64,000 bases of DNA from Dendrocalamus latiflorus (lineage: Eukaryota > Streptophyta > Magnoliopsida > Poales > Poaceae), in NCBI GenBank assembly GCA_017311315.1, contig CM029642.1, forward strand, positions 21,804,359 through 21,868,358, in the 5' to 3' direction. Each line of letters starts with the position of its first letter. Position 1 is the first letter of the stretch. Positions 43,724-54,020 of the stretch are shown piece by piece. The translations under genes were made by a program, and so were the position numbers. The notes under the pieces were generated by a model. That model searched no databases and was not told the DNA's origin. It saw only the letters and a list, made by a program, of their open reading frames with translations.

Positions 43724-44831
43724 ATGTCGACGAGACGTTCCCTTTTCTCAATCCTGTTTCTGGTGATGATCCAACTGATGGTGCTTCTCATCGCCAGCAG
43801 CTTCAGTCCTTCAGCAATCGCGATGTCTCGCGGCAACGTTCCGTTGCCCTGTAAGTATGCCTCTTCTGTGCTTGCGTACAACACCATGTTAAACAATGTA
43901 AGCAAATATTCAGTTCGTTTATATTTAAACAAACGAACAATCGTACGAGACATGTTATTGATCATGTATACTCTGTATATTAAACATGAGGGACTGGCCT
44001 CTCCTTACATCCACATCATTGTTTTGCCCCCTTCGGCGGACGCGTGTGCACGCGTTACGCACATGAGCGCTCCTTACAAGCAGTTGGTGGGCCGCGGCTT
44101 CCCTGTGCAGCTTGCACATGGACGAAGGCGACGGGCGGCGCGTGCAGCTAGCGCGTGGCCACGCTTCCGCTTCCGCTACGTACTATACCTATTACAATTG
44201 CGTAATAGATACAATTATATTTTTTAAAAATAATAAAGTTATATAACAAATACAACACGTTGTAATATGTAAACGTGCAATTACATGGAAAATTCCGCTA
44301 GTTTTCACTAATGATAGAGACCAGAGATGACGCAGAATCAAGTGCGAAAAAACCTTCAAAGAAAAAACGCACCATTTAAAAATTAGTTACTATAGTAAAA
44401 ATTAAAAGTCATAAGCAGTAAATTCAAAAGAAACCAGCCGATATCTTAAAAAAAAGTAGGCGTGTTCACTCACATGTGCATCTAGACGGTTAGAAGGTAC
44501 AACCACACAAGGTTCGTTAGTTGAAATTAATAACGACTCTCTCAATTTTCTTGCGTGCCAAGTTGAGATCATGTGTTGGTGTAGGTGCATGCGGAAGTGG
44601 CATGAGCCGACCGTGTTTTGTTGCTTATTGATTAAGTACTATTCACTTATAATTAGTTGTCTTTAGAAAAGACACAAAGATTAAGGGCTTGATTTGAAAC
44701 CACCCCTGCTTAGCTGCTAACAGTCGCTTTTGGATCCATGTGCAGGCCACTATGACGCAGACTCTGGAAAAGTAGTTTGCCCTCCGGTATGTCGTCCACC
44801 GAGATTGTCCCCCTGGTGCCCCATGAAATGA
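43724..44831 (+). CDS. Small secreted cysteine-containing peptide, gene A
   Basis: Two exons, 43724-43850 and 44746-44831, with a GTAAGT donor and a GTGCAG acceptor. They join in frame to give 70 residues. Residues 1-33 are a signal peptide: MSTRR, a hydrophobic stretch LFSILFLVMIQLMVLLIASS, then small residues SPSAIA. The remainder of about 37 residues has four cysteines (PLPC at 43, KVVC and PPVC, then WCPMK at the end) and the motif VVCPPVCRPPR. I know no named family that fits; the CPPVC spacing is only loosely reminiscent of small proteinase-inhibitor or signalling peptides. Support: the exon structure and signal peptide are kept in a diverged duplicate (53818) and the C-terminal exon in 59388. 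The intron of 895 bp contains sequence also found in the intron of the duplicate. Expression is unproven. Confidence 0.6.
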
Positions 44832-45252
44832 AGCGAAATCATGTACATCATCTTCCGCTAGGTTATGTGATCTGGTACCGGTGGTTCTGCGAATTGTCCT
44901 ACAGGCTCTGGGGAGCTGTCCATCTCTAATTTTCAAGAAACTAGCCGAATTTGTTATGCAGATACTGTAATAAATTTGCTTGTAGTTGAAAATAAATTTT
45001 TTTCTTATACAACTATAATATATATTTGATCTATCTATGCCGTTATATGCTCGACTCACCAAAATACACTATGCAGATTTTCTTTTTTTCCTGATTAATA
45101 AAAAGAATTTTTATCCTCTCAGAGTGAATATAGAAGCTTTTTCTAATTTTAATAATATAATAGATTGCCAAATCATTATATATATCTGGTTTTATTTTTT
45201 TGTTAAAATATTTTATGTCTCTTGCCAAAAGTTGCAGATCTTAGACTACAGA

Positions 45253-45253
<1 letters not shown>

Positions 45254-45308
<55 letters not shown>
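45254..45308 (+). repeat. Poly(C) run of 55
   Basis: Uninterrupted C tract between ACTACAGAT and ACCGCGGAGCTTCACG. The duplicate at 59912-59930 has 19 C. Length change in such runs can also be an assembly artefact. Confidence 0.9.
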
Positions 45309-45719
45309 ACCGCGGAGCTTCACGATCAGCTCCTCTTGAGAGATTCTTGCCAAATTACTACGGCCACCACTCTTGCCAATACCATCTGTTGAGTTGTCGT
45401 CACCGGCCGATGGCGTCCTACTGATTGGCTTTTGCTAGTTCGTTACCCATGCTATGCACCATGGTCTCCATCAACATCATGCTAGAATATGTCTACGTAC
45501 GCGCGTACACATCCATCAGTACACGCATGCATTTCCACTCCCTTCATCCCTTGCCGTGGTCCACGATCAATCGCTACCCTTTTTCTCCCTTTTCAACTCT
45601 TCGTCTCATTGCAAAGAGATCGAGGCACCTCCGTCTAGATCACTATTGATGCATTGACTAGTAGGTAACACCAGTCAAGCACACACATACAGTTGCACAA
45701 ATTGTGTTGTGCAATACAG

Positions 45720-46005
45720 ACCGATCAATGAATGAGACTGTGGATCTCAATTTTATTTAAGAAAAAAGTCCCTGCAGGGATAGCCTCTAGATTGATCCGG
45801 AGGGTTTGAGTACGATTGAGAACAAGTTTTCGCTTACACCCCATCTCACTCCCATGAAATGGAATTTGTATTTGGAAATGGATTCAAATTCTAATTCAAG
45901 TATGATTTGAATTTGATTCCAACCAATATCAATTCCAATATTTTTGTTTGGTGCTATCTTCGATTGAAAAAAAAACAGAATAGGAGGGATGAGCATCAGT
46001 AGGAG
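45720..46005. other. AT-rich spacer
   Basis: Contains GAATTTGATTCC/GGAATTTG-type internal repeats near 45857-45930. No gene or clear element ends. Confidence 0.3.
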
Positions 46006-46255
46006 TGCACGACCGAAAAGTAAAAGTCCGAAGTTAGTGAGACGTACTGCATGGTTTCCCCTTCTTTTTCTTCCTTTTCCAATTTAATTTTCACAGGCTA
46101 CGCATTTATTTGACTCATCGACAATGCTTGGTGTACATGTTTGCCGTTCGTCGGGTCATTAATTACCTCGTCTTCGTTCCAGAGCACACTCGAAAATATC
46201 CGTTTCAGAAAAAAAAATAAGCACAGCCGAACTCTGATATAAGGAATATTTTAAA
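46005..46255 (+). pseudogene. Fragment of a third peptide-gene promoter/5' region
   Basis: GTGAGACGTACTGCATGGTT, CCCCTTCTTTTTCTTCCTTT, ACCTCGTCTTCG and AGAGCACACTCGA match the region just upstream of exon 1 of gene A, ending at GCTCTGATATAAGGAA, where genes A and B continue into the start codon. Here the sequence diverges before an ATGTCGACG, so exon 1 is lost. Confidence 0.6.
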
Positions 46256-46717
46256 ATCCCAGTCCATTCACTGGAATAGGTTGGAAATTTTGGGGCTCTA
46301 AAACAAAGCCTTAGTTTGTAAGATTTCTTCAAATGCAATTGGTTCTTTGATAGTTTCACGTACGATATATACTAGGACAGGTTATTTGTGGGGCATATTC
46401 TTTTGAGTTGTGGTTTATGACTTTAGGGTTGTTTGTGAAAAAAAGTACAGAGTGACAGAAACTCACGTGTGATTTTGACCGATATAAATAAAGTCGTTAT
46501 TCAGAGTAATGAAATTTTGGATGGCATAAGTAAAATCGTAAACTTTTTCTGTTACACCAATAAAATTTTTTCATATTTTTTGTATTGATTTGGTGGCTCA
46601 AATGGATTGCACCAGTCGCACCTGATACGTACATGGACGTCGTTGAGTCACAGGTCGAGTCTCCTTAGCTGAAGTCTGGAATACCTTAATTCTTTGTGTC
46701 ATTAAGAGGAATGACTA

Positions 46718-46864
46718 ATGCTCCTTACCATTATCCTGCTAGTCCTCGTTTCCATTGTTTGGTTTAGCGGAGGACGCTTTCTGACCCAGACTATGCTTTC
46801 TCGACGCGTTGGCAACTTGCCGTCACATGACCAGTATGGAGCTTTGGGCAATCTTGACATGTAA
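46718..46864 (+). CDS. Candidate small ORF with signal peptide and splice donor
   Basis: 48 codons: MLLTIILLVLVSIVWFSGG (strongly hydrophobic), then a polar part containing SRRVGNLPSHDQYGALGNLD. The end overlaps a GTAAGC donor-like site at 46861, so the frame may continue into a second exon. The stretch TCTCGACGCG..GGCAAC..GCCGTC resembles the end of exon 1 of gene A (TCTCGCGG..CAACGTTCCGTTGCC), and the ORF lies 460 bp after the promoter fragment at 46005-46255. It may be a diverged third member. Speculative. Confidence 0.3.
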   Translation: MLLTIILLVLVSIVWFSGGRFLTQTMLSRRVGNLPSHDQYGALGNLDM

Positions 46865-47127
46865 GCTCCACCACGGTGGACTTATTAATTTCGTCTTGTT
46901 TTCCTTTTTGGTTTTTTTATTTTTTTACTTATTAATTTTTATATCTTTACTATTATAAAAATATGAGTTGGTGGTCGTCAGTCCTTTCTCGTTTCTCTCT
47001 TCTCAGCCATCCGATCAAAGATCAGCCGTCCAGATCCGCATATAGATAATTCTTCCGCTCCTCGTAGAAAAGGTCAAGCCGATGCGTGGGCCACGCTCCT
47101 CCTCTTCTCTTCCCCCACATCCTCTGC

Positions 47128-47453
47128 CTCCCGCAACCGCCGCCTCCTTCTCTCCCTCAAACCCTCATGCTGCGCCTCCTTCTCCTCAATGCCGCCACCA
47201 ATTCCTTTCTCGTACGACAGTGTCTGATTGTAGTCTCCCAACTTCCCCAACAGCATCGTGTCCCCTCATCGCTGCCTCCCAAATGCATTTGCCCACCGCC
47301 TCCTCTCCCCATCTGCCCACCACCGCCTCCCCACCTCCACCTCCCGCAACTGCCGCCTCCTTCTCCCCTGAACCCTCGTGCCGTGCCTCCTCCTCCTCAG
47401 CGCCGCCACCAATTCCTTCCCTGCGCGACACCATCTAGTCGCAGTCACCCAAC
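47128..47453 (+). repeat. Direct duplication of ~113 bp in Helitron cargo
   Basis: CCTCCCGCAACCGCCGCCTC ... GCCGCCACCAATTCCTT ... AGTCTCCCAAC at 47128-47241 recurs with changes at 47341-47453. It reads as a C-rich exon-like sequence; no frame is kept in both copies. Confidence 0.7.
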
Positions 47454-47749
47454 TTTTCCCAGGGCGCCACCACCAATTCCATCTCTCGTCGCCCCTCCAA
47501 CCAAGACATGATGCTCAACAACAGCGGCTGATGGTTTAGAGAGAATGGCGCTTGGTGATAGTGGCCGGTGGATCAAAGAGAAGGGCACTCATGATAGCGG
47601 CGGCTTCCTCTTACTGCGCTCGCCCACATGGCTCTCCCCCTGCCGCTGCCGCCCAGCGACCGCTTGCCTGGTGAGGCTCTCTACCTCCTCCTGCTCTTCG
47701 CTCGGAGCTCGTCGCGTTGTTTGGCTATTTTGGTCTCCCAAGCTGATCG

Positions 47750-49610
47750 TCGAAATCGATGCTGTGGTCAAATGGGGCCGTGGTCGAGGGACCGTGGCTG
47801 AAGTCGAGAGGCCGTGGTCGAAGTCGAAGCCATAGTTGAAGGGGGCATGGCCGAAGTCACAGATCCATGGTCAAAGTCGAAATCGTGGTCGAAGGGGCAA
47901 TGGTCGAAGTCGAAGGGCTGTGGTCGAAGTTAGGCCGTGGTTGAAGGGGACAGTGGTCGAAGGGGGCAGTGGTCAAAGTCGAAGGGTCGTGGGCGAAGTC
48001 GATCCGCGATCGAAGTCAAAGGGCTGTGGTCGAAGTCAGGCCGTGGTAGAAGTCGAAGGGTCATGGTCGAAGTCCAAACCATGGTCGAAGGGCCAATGGT
48101 CGAAGTCGAAGGAGTGTGGATAAAGTCGGTCTGCGGTCGAAGTCAAAGGGCCATGGTCGAAGTCGAAGAGTTGTGGTCGAAGGGAACAGTGGTCAAAGAG
48201 GAAGTGGTCGAAGTCAAAGGACCGTGGACAAAGTCGGTCCACGGTTGAAGTCGAAGGGCTGTGGTCGACGTCGGGGCCATAGTCGAAGGGGGCCATGGTC
48301 GATGTCATGGCTGTGGTCGAAGAGGGTCGTGGTTGAGGGGCCATGGCCAAATTCGAAGATCCGTGGTCGAGGTCAATGCCATGGTCGAAGGGGGCGGTGG
48401 TCGAAGGGGAAGTGGTCAACATCAAAGGGCAATGGTCATCAAAGGGGACAGTGGTCGAGGTCGAAGCCGTGGTCAACATCGAAGGGCTGTGGTCAAAGGG
48501 GACAGTGGTCGATGTCGAAGGGCCATGGTCGAAGGGGACAGTGGTCGAAGGGGATGGTGGTCAAAGAGGAAAGTGGTCGACGACGAAGGGCCATGGTCAT
48601 CGAAGGACCGTGGTCGAAGGGGATAGTGGTCGAAGGGGGCAGTGGTCGAAGTCGAATCCATGGTTGAAAGGAGCTATTGTCGAAAGGAAAAGTGGTCGAC
48701 GTCGAAGGGCCGTGGTCGAAGGGGACAGTGGTTGAAGGGGCGGTGGACGAAGGGGGAAGTGGTCGACGTTGGAGGGTCGTGGTCGTTAAAGGGCCATGGT
48801 CGAAGGGGATAGTGGTCAAAGGGAGAAGTGGTCGAAGTCCCAGATCCGTAGTTGAAGTTGAAGATCCATGATCGAAGGGGGTCGTTGTCGAAGGGGGAAA
48901 TGGTCGACATCGAAGGGCCATGGTCGAAGGGGACAGTGGTCGAAGGGGGCAGTGGTCGAAATCGAAGATCCGTGGTCAAAGTCGAAGATACTTGGTCGAA
49001 ATCGATGCCGTGATCAAAGGGGGAAGTGGTCAGCGTCGAAGGGCCGTAGTCGTCGAAGGGCCATGGTCGAAGGGGACAATGGTCGAGGGGTATAGTGGTC
49101 GAAGTTGAAGATCCATGGTCATCGTTGAAGCCGTGGTCGAAGAGGGAAGTGGTCAACATTGAAGGGCCGTAGTCGAAAAGGACAGTGGATGAAGGGGGCA
49201 GTGGTCGAAGTCGAAGGGGGCAATGCTCGAAGTCGAAAGGGGCAGTTGTCGAAGTCACGATCATGGTCGTAGTCGTAGCGTTCGTGGATGTGGTCATAGC
49301 GGTCATGGTCATAGTTGTAGCGCCAATCCAAAGGGCACCTGCTGGTTCATCCACAACCTCCACCGTTACGAGTTCCCCCTCCAGTTGGACATCCTCGTCG
49401 CTTACCCTCAGGTCCCCACACTCGACGGTAAAACCCACAAGGTGGTCTAAGTCGAAGCTATGGTCGAAGGGGGAATTGGTCAATGTCGAAGGGTCGTGAT
49501 CGAAGGGGATAGTGGTTGAAGGAGGTAGTGGTCGAAGTCGATTGGGGCAGTGGTCAAAGTCGAAGGGGGGCAGTGGTCGAAGTTGGGGCTGTGGTCGAAG
49601 TCGGGGCTGA
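47750..49610 (+). repeat. TGGTCGAAG minisatellite (about 1.9 kb)
   Basis: Irregular higher-order array of 6-30-bp words: GTGGTCGAAGGGGACAGTGG, TGGTCGAAGTCGAAGGGCC and similar, over one hundred TGGTCRAAG-type cores. All six frames are largely open because of the repetition. 49325-49440 is a short unrelated interruption (CACCTGCTGGTTCATCCACA). Confidence 0.92.
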
Positions 49611-49659
49611 GTAGGCTGGCGCTGGCAGTCGGGCGACAAGGCATAAGCGCACTGGAGGC

Positions 49660-50180
49660 CTGACAACGTACGACCACCAGCGATGGTCGACCGCTCCCGA
49701 CCTACGATCACGTGCGATGGTCAACGGCTTCTAACTTATGACTGTGAGGTGTGATCGATGACTTCTAATTTATGACCATGAGTACTGGTCGATGTGTTTC
49801 GATTTACGACCACGAGGTGTGGTCGATGTCTTCCGACTTGCGACTATGAGCGCTGGTCGATGTGTTCCGACTTACGACCGCGAGGTATCCTCGGTGGCTT
49901 CTGACTTACGACCATGAACGATGGTCATCGGCTTCCGATGTACGACCATGAGCTATTGTCGAAGGCTCTTGATTTAGGACCACGATCGATCATCGACCGC
50001 TGCCAACTTACGACCAACAGCGATGGTCGACTGCTCCGACCTACGATCACGTGCGCTGGTTGACAGCTTCTGACTTACGATGACGAGGTGTGCTTGAGGG
50101 CTCCCGACCTACGACCACGAGGTGTGGTCGATGTCTTCCGACTTATGACAACGAGGTGTGATCGATGGCTTCCGACTTAC
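49660..50180. repeat. Palindromic ACGACCA...TGGTCG array
   Basis: About ten units of 45-50 bp. Each holds CTTACGACCACGAGGTGTGG followed by TCGATG and a TTCCGAC word. ACGACCA and TGGTCG within a unit are complementary, giving a small hairpin per unit. Confidence 0.88.
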
Positions 50181-50525
50181 TTAATGGATTTAAAAACTTT
50201 TAGAACATGTTTGTATGCATATTCTAAAAATTTTTACCACCTGTGAGTTTTAAAATATGTAGTATGATTAATTTTAAAAATCCGTAGTAACACACGGGCA
50301 TTCAGCTAGTTATCTGTGATGATATAGTTTTTTACTTTTTTAATTTAATTACGCTAAAAATGCTACCAGCAGTTACAATGTATTTTCAGCATCTTCAGTA
50401 CAAAATAAACCATAAACCAGAGCTTATAAACCCAAATGAGCACAACCTCAAGGACTTGGAAGACTCCCACAAAGTTATACACATCTAATTCCTTTACAGA
50501 GTAGTTACGCTTATTAGGTGCAATT

Positions 50526-50996
50526 AAGGTTGTCAGAATCATGATTTTGAATTGAATCGGAGGTTTTGTGGTAGGATCGCAAATCGTAGGATCGATGTAA
50601 AATCTAAGATCTTACCCGATTCTACTAAAGAAATATTTTAAAAAATCTACAATGTATTATAATACTATTGTATTTTAAAAATTATATCTTTTGAACTTTT
50701 GTTTACAAATTGTAGAGTAAAGGTAAGATCATGTGTTATTTTATGATCATTATAGTGAACATAAAGAGATAAAAGTTTAAATTTTAAATTAAAAGGAATT
50801 ATACAAGTAATTATTTATAATAAAATAATAGAATCGATAGAATCAAGTAGTGTCATATGAAAATTTTGATTATAATCCTACAAAAATTTAGGTAGAATCA
50901 TAAGAACATTAATATTCTACCATATTAAGATTCTACCTTAATCTTAAATTATGAAATCTTAGAATCGTATGACAGAATCGAGATTCTAACAACCTT
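50526..50996. mobile_element. MITE-like inverted-repeat element, 471 bp
   Basis: AAGGTTGTCAGAATCATGAT and, inverted, AAGGTTGTTAGAATCTCGAT. AT-rich interior with repeated AGAATCGATAGAATC / GATTCTA words. No clear target duplication. Family unassigned. Confidence 0.65.
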
Positions 50997-51048
50997 GGGG
51001 CAACACACTCCCAGAGTGCAACCGGTTCAGCCCGTTCAATTGAAGCAC

Positions 51049-51553
51049 CAAATATTGCCGAGAAAGTGATAGCTAACATGATTAGGGGCACTCGCAAAAA
51101 TAATTAGAAAGAGATAGCACCGATGACTATATACTGTCCTACTCATTTCGGTATCAGTTTCTAACTTTTGGTTTTAGTTCCCTATTCCTTAATTTTGTCT
51201 TTTTTTTCTGTCTCGGTGTGCATGTGATATACGTGTATGGTAGTGTGTATACGTGTGTGTCTTGTAAAAAAACTATGGCAGGGTTAATTACCTTGAAAAC
51301 AATATTGCTGCAATGGTTTGCGACTTACGTGTTACGGTGTGCTCACGTCACCGATACGGACTGCCCTTTCAGTATACAACGATAGTGAAGTAATGGGCGT
51401 GTCGTTATAAGAGCCATGCAAATAGAAGACGATGTCTCTTTTCTAAAGTTGAGCGTAAAAGGAGCTGTTTCATCCAATAATTGATATTAGTCTTCTGATT
51501 AAAAAAATAGCAAGTTGCACCCGTGAAATCGTTGAAATTAATAATTGAGCTCA
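51049..51553 (+). repeat. Upstream block of copy B, also present at 57901-58865
   Basis: TATTGCCGAGAAAGTGATAG through TATACAACGATAGTGAAGTA to ATTAATAATTGAGCTCATCC. The other copy has the same order with a MITE inserted. Copy A lacks this block before 40453. Confidence 0.85.
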
Positions 51554-54020
51554 TCCAGGCTAGGATGAATTACTGTTTTCAATTAGAGAAATCTGTTTTG
51601 AAGATGTCCCTAAAAGTTTCACTTTTTTTCTTAAAAAAAGGCATGTCCACTCACGTGTGCACCTAGGTGGTTAGAACATACAATCACACACAAGGTTCGT
51701 GAGTTGAAGTTTTATTTTTAATGTTAAAACTATATTTTTAATGTTGTCTTCAACTAATATTTAAACATTAGAATAAACATTACTGATATCTTATTTAAAG
51801 TTTTCACTTCTTGTTAAATACTAGTTATCTTTGAATATCATCCAATTATATTTCATGGTAAATTTTTGTATTTCCAGTTTAAACACTAGTGGAAAACTAT
51901 TACTTTAATTTTCTTAATTAATTAATAATTATTTACAAAAGGATTCTCATGATATTTGAAATATGTAAATAACCATAATTTACATAGTATTTATTTAATT
52001 TTTATACTTCAATTTAACTAATTTTAATTGCCTTAAGATACTTCCTAATGGAATTAGGCTGATATGTCAGAGTGAAATAGAGACAGGGATGGGAGGGTGC
52101 TCGGTTATAATAGAAACAGGGGAAGAGGGCAGAGCTGAAACTGGGGAGGCGGGCGCCAAAGGGGATAGGAAACAAGGGGATGCGGACCGGCGATGGCTCG
52201 GGGTAGCCGGGCTTAGGGAGAAAACAGGGCGACAGTGGCTCGGAGGGAGAGGGAGGAATGGGAGGGAAAGGGAGGAAACTAAAGGGAGCATGAGAATGAG
52301 GGAGTCAACATAAACTTATCGGAATGGTCGAAGAGGCTATACTCTATGGACTACACATCAACATGAACCTCACCTGCGGCTCTAGCGTCTTCTCACTCGA
52401 AAAAGCCACCGGCTACCTCACCCTTAAGAACGGCGACACCAGTGCGATGTACCTCATCAAGTGACATTCATGACGATTGACGAACATGATATTGATCTAC
52501 CTGATGCTCACCATGTAGATCAGCGGCATCATGTCTCTCATACATCTCGCTAATCTCCCGTGTTGGTGCAATTCAGTCATGTACGAGCTAGTCCGACCCA
52601 CAAAGGCAAAAAAAAACACAATTTATATGGAGAAAAATGACTAAATAACCAAAAAAGGTGAAAAAGGACCAGAGTGGTATTTTATAGATCACACAATGGA
52701 ATGGGTGGCAATTTACCCATCACAACGAGATGAGTGACATTCTATCAAATTTATCTCGAGCCATTTATTAGTACCATATCTGGTTTCGGTAGGTCTTAGG
52801 GCAGTCCCAGTGCTCCATGTAGGATAGTGTCTATGGCATTAATTAGATTGCCATGTATGAGTTTTAGATGATGTGCGCTATATTAAATAAGAGAGATAAG
52901 AAAAAGAGGAAGAAGAAGAAACTGGGTCTCATGCAAGACCTAGTTTCTATGAGAAAACCAATGCAATAGACACTACCAAATTTTGCATTGGAGAGATGGT
53001 GGTATCTTCATGATAGATGGAGAAAAATTATGATTGGTGAAGATGAGAGAGAGATTTTGATGCTTAATTAATTGCTTGGGTTATAAATAGACATGGTGCA
53101 TTGGAGATAATAGTGTCTAAAATAGTGTCTATATGACATGGCATAGATAGAAACTATTTAAGTGGTTTCTGCACTGAGACTGCCCTTACTACCTTTGGTA
53201 TCTCGAAAAGGTTTACGTTTTTCTATGGACCCAGATGTTTGGATTTAGAAATTTTCTTTAGGAATTTTTTATATTTAATTTAAATTTGAACTGAGTCCCA
53301 AGATTTTTTTTAAAAAAATCTCCCGTCTTAATAGGCCATATAAAGCGGAAATAGGACTTTTCCTATGTAATCCGAATGGAATCTGGAAGAAAGTAGAACT
53401 TTTCCTTTGTAGTCCGGAAAAATAGGCAGTCTACCAATGCAGTCCCATCGGATCGTGGAATTAATATTCATGAGTTTGACATCACACGGTGAAAAGAAGA
53501 AAAATACCACTTTCATTTCATGATCCGCGCGGAAAGCTGAGTCGTTGTCTAGTTGTCTACGTACCTCTCCCTGGCGGAGTATGAACACAACATGAGACGT
53601 TGCCTACGTCCCTACCCCGCGAACGATGTTGCTTGGAAAGTGGTTGTTGCATCGCAAAGTTGACCAGGAGTGCACCCAGAATAAAAGTAAATTCTATGAC
53701 TAACAGCTTTCAAATTCACATTGATCCTCATTAATTACATCGTCTTCGTTCTCAGAGCACACTCGAAGCTCCTCGTTTCAGGAAAAAAAAAAGCACAACG
53801 AAGCTCTGATAAGGAAGATGTCGACGAGACCTTGCCTTTTCTCAACCCTATTTCTGGTGATGATCCAACTGATGGTGCTTCTCGTCGGCGGCAGCTTACA
53901 CGACAACATACCCTGTAAGTATGCCTCTTCTCTGCATGCGTACAATACCATGTTATTAATGTAAGCAAATATTCAGTTCGTTTATATTTGAACACATGAA
54001 CAATCGTACGAGACATGATA
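51554..54020 (+). repeat. Segmental duplication, copy B of the peptide-gene locus
   Basis: Collinear with 40453-43960 as described for copy A, keeping the empty sites of the hAT element and of the MITE at 43068. Similarity ends near GTACGAGACATGATACGG. Confidence 0.88.
52799..53185. mobile_element. Tourist-like MITE with TTA duplication
   Basis: GGGCAGTCCCAGTGCTCC and, inverted, GGGCAGTCTCAGTGC. Flanked by TTA at 52796-52798 and 53186-53188. Copy A reads GTAGGTCTTACTACC at 42799-42813, the empty site. The interior contains repeated TGTCTATGGC / GACACTA words. Confidence 0.93.

Larger units (their letters stand above)
40453..45720 (+). repeat. Segmental duplication, copy A of the peptide-gene locus
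   Basis: Collinear with 51554-54020 (upstream and exon 1) and with 59250-60350 (exon 2 and downstream). Both copies start at GGCTAGGATGAATTACTG. Copy A carries a hAT element and one MITE absent from copy B; copy B carries a MITE absent from copy A. A short internal repeat (GTTCACTCACGTGTGCACCT) near 40530 recurs near 44465. Confidence 0.88.
46944..50309 (+). mobile_element. Non-autonomous Helitron, 3.37 kb
   Basis: 5' end TCTTTACTATTATAAAAATA, preceded by A (46943). 3' end has a small hairpin CCGTAGTAACACACGG (50282-50297), then GCATTCAG and CTAG (50306-50309), followed by T (50310). TC start, hairpin near the end, CTAG and insertion between A and T with no duplication are the defining Helitron features. 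No Rep/helicase gene. The cargo is a GC-rich exon-like segment (47080-47740) and TGGTCG repeats. Confidence 0.85.

Noticed and set aside
45250..45339. Polyproline frame from the C run
   Set aside because: Direct result of the homopolymer.
48674..49711. 345-codon frame over the TGGTCG minisatellite
   Set aside because: Repetition of a stop-free word keeps many frames open; no conserved domain and it crosses an unrelated interruption.
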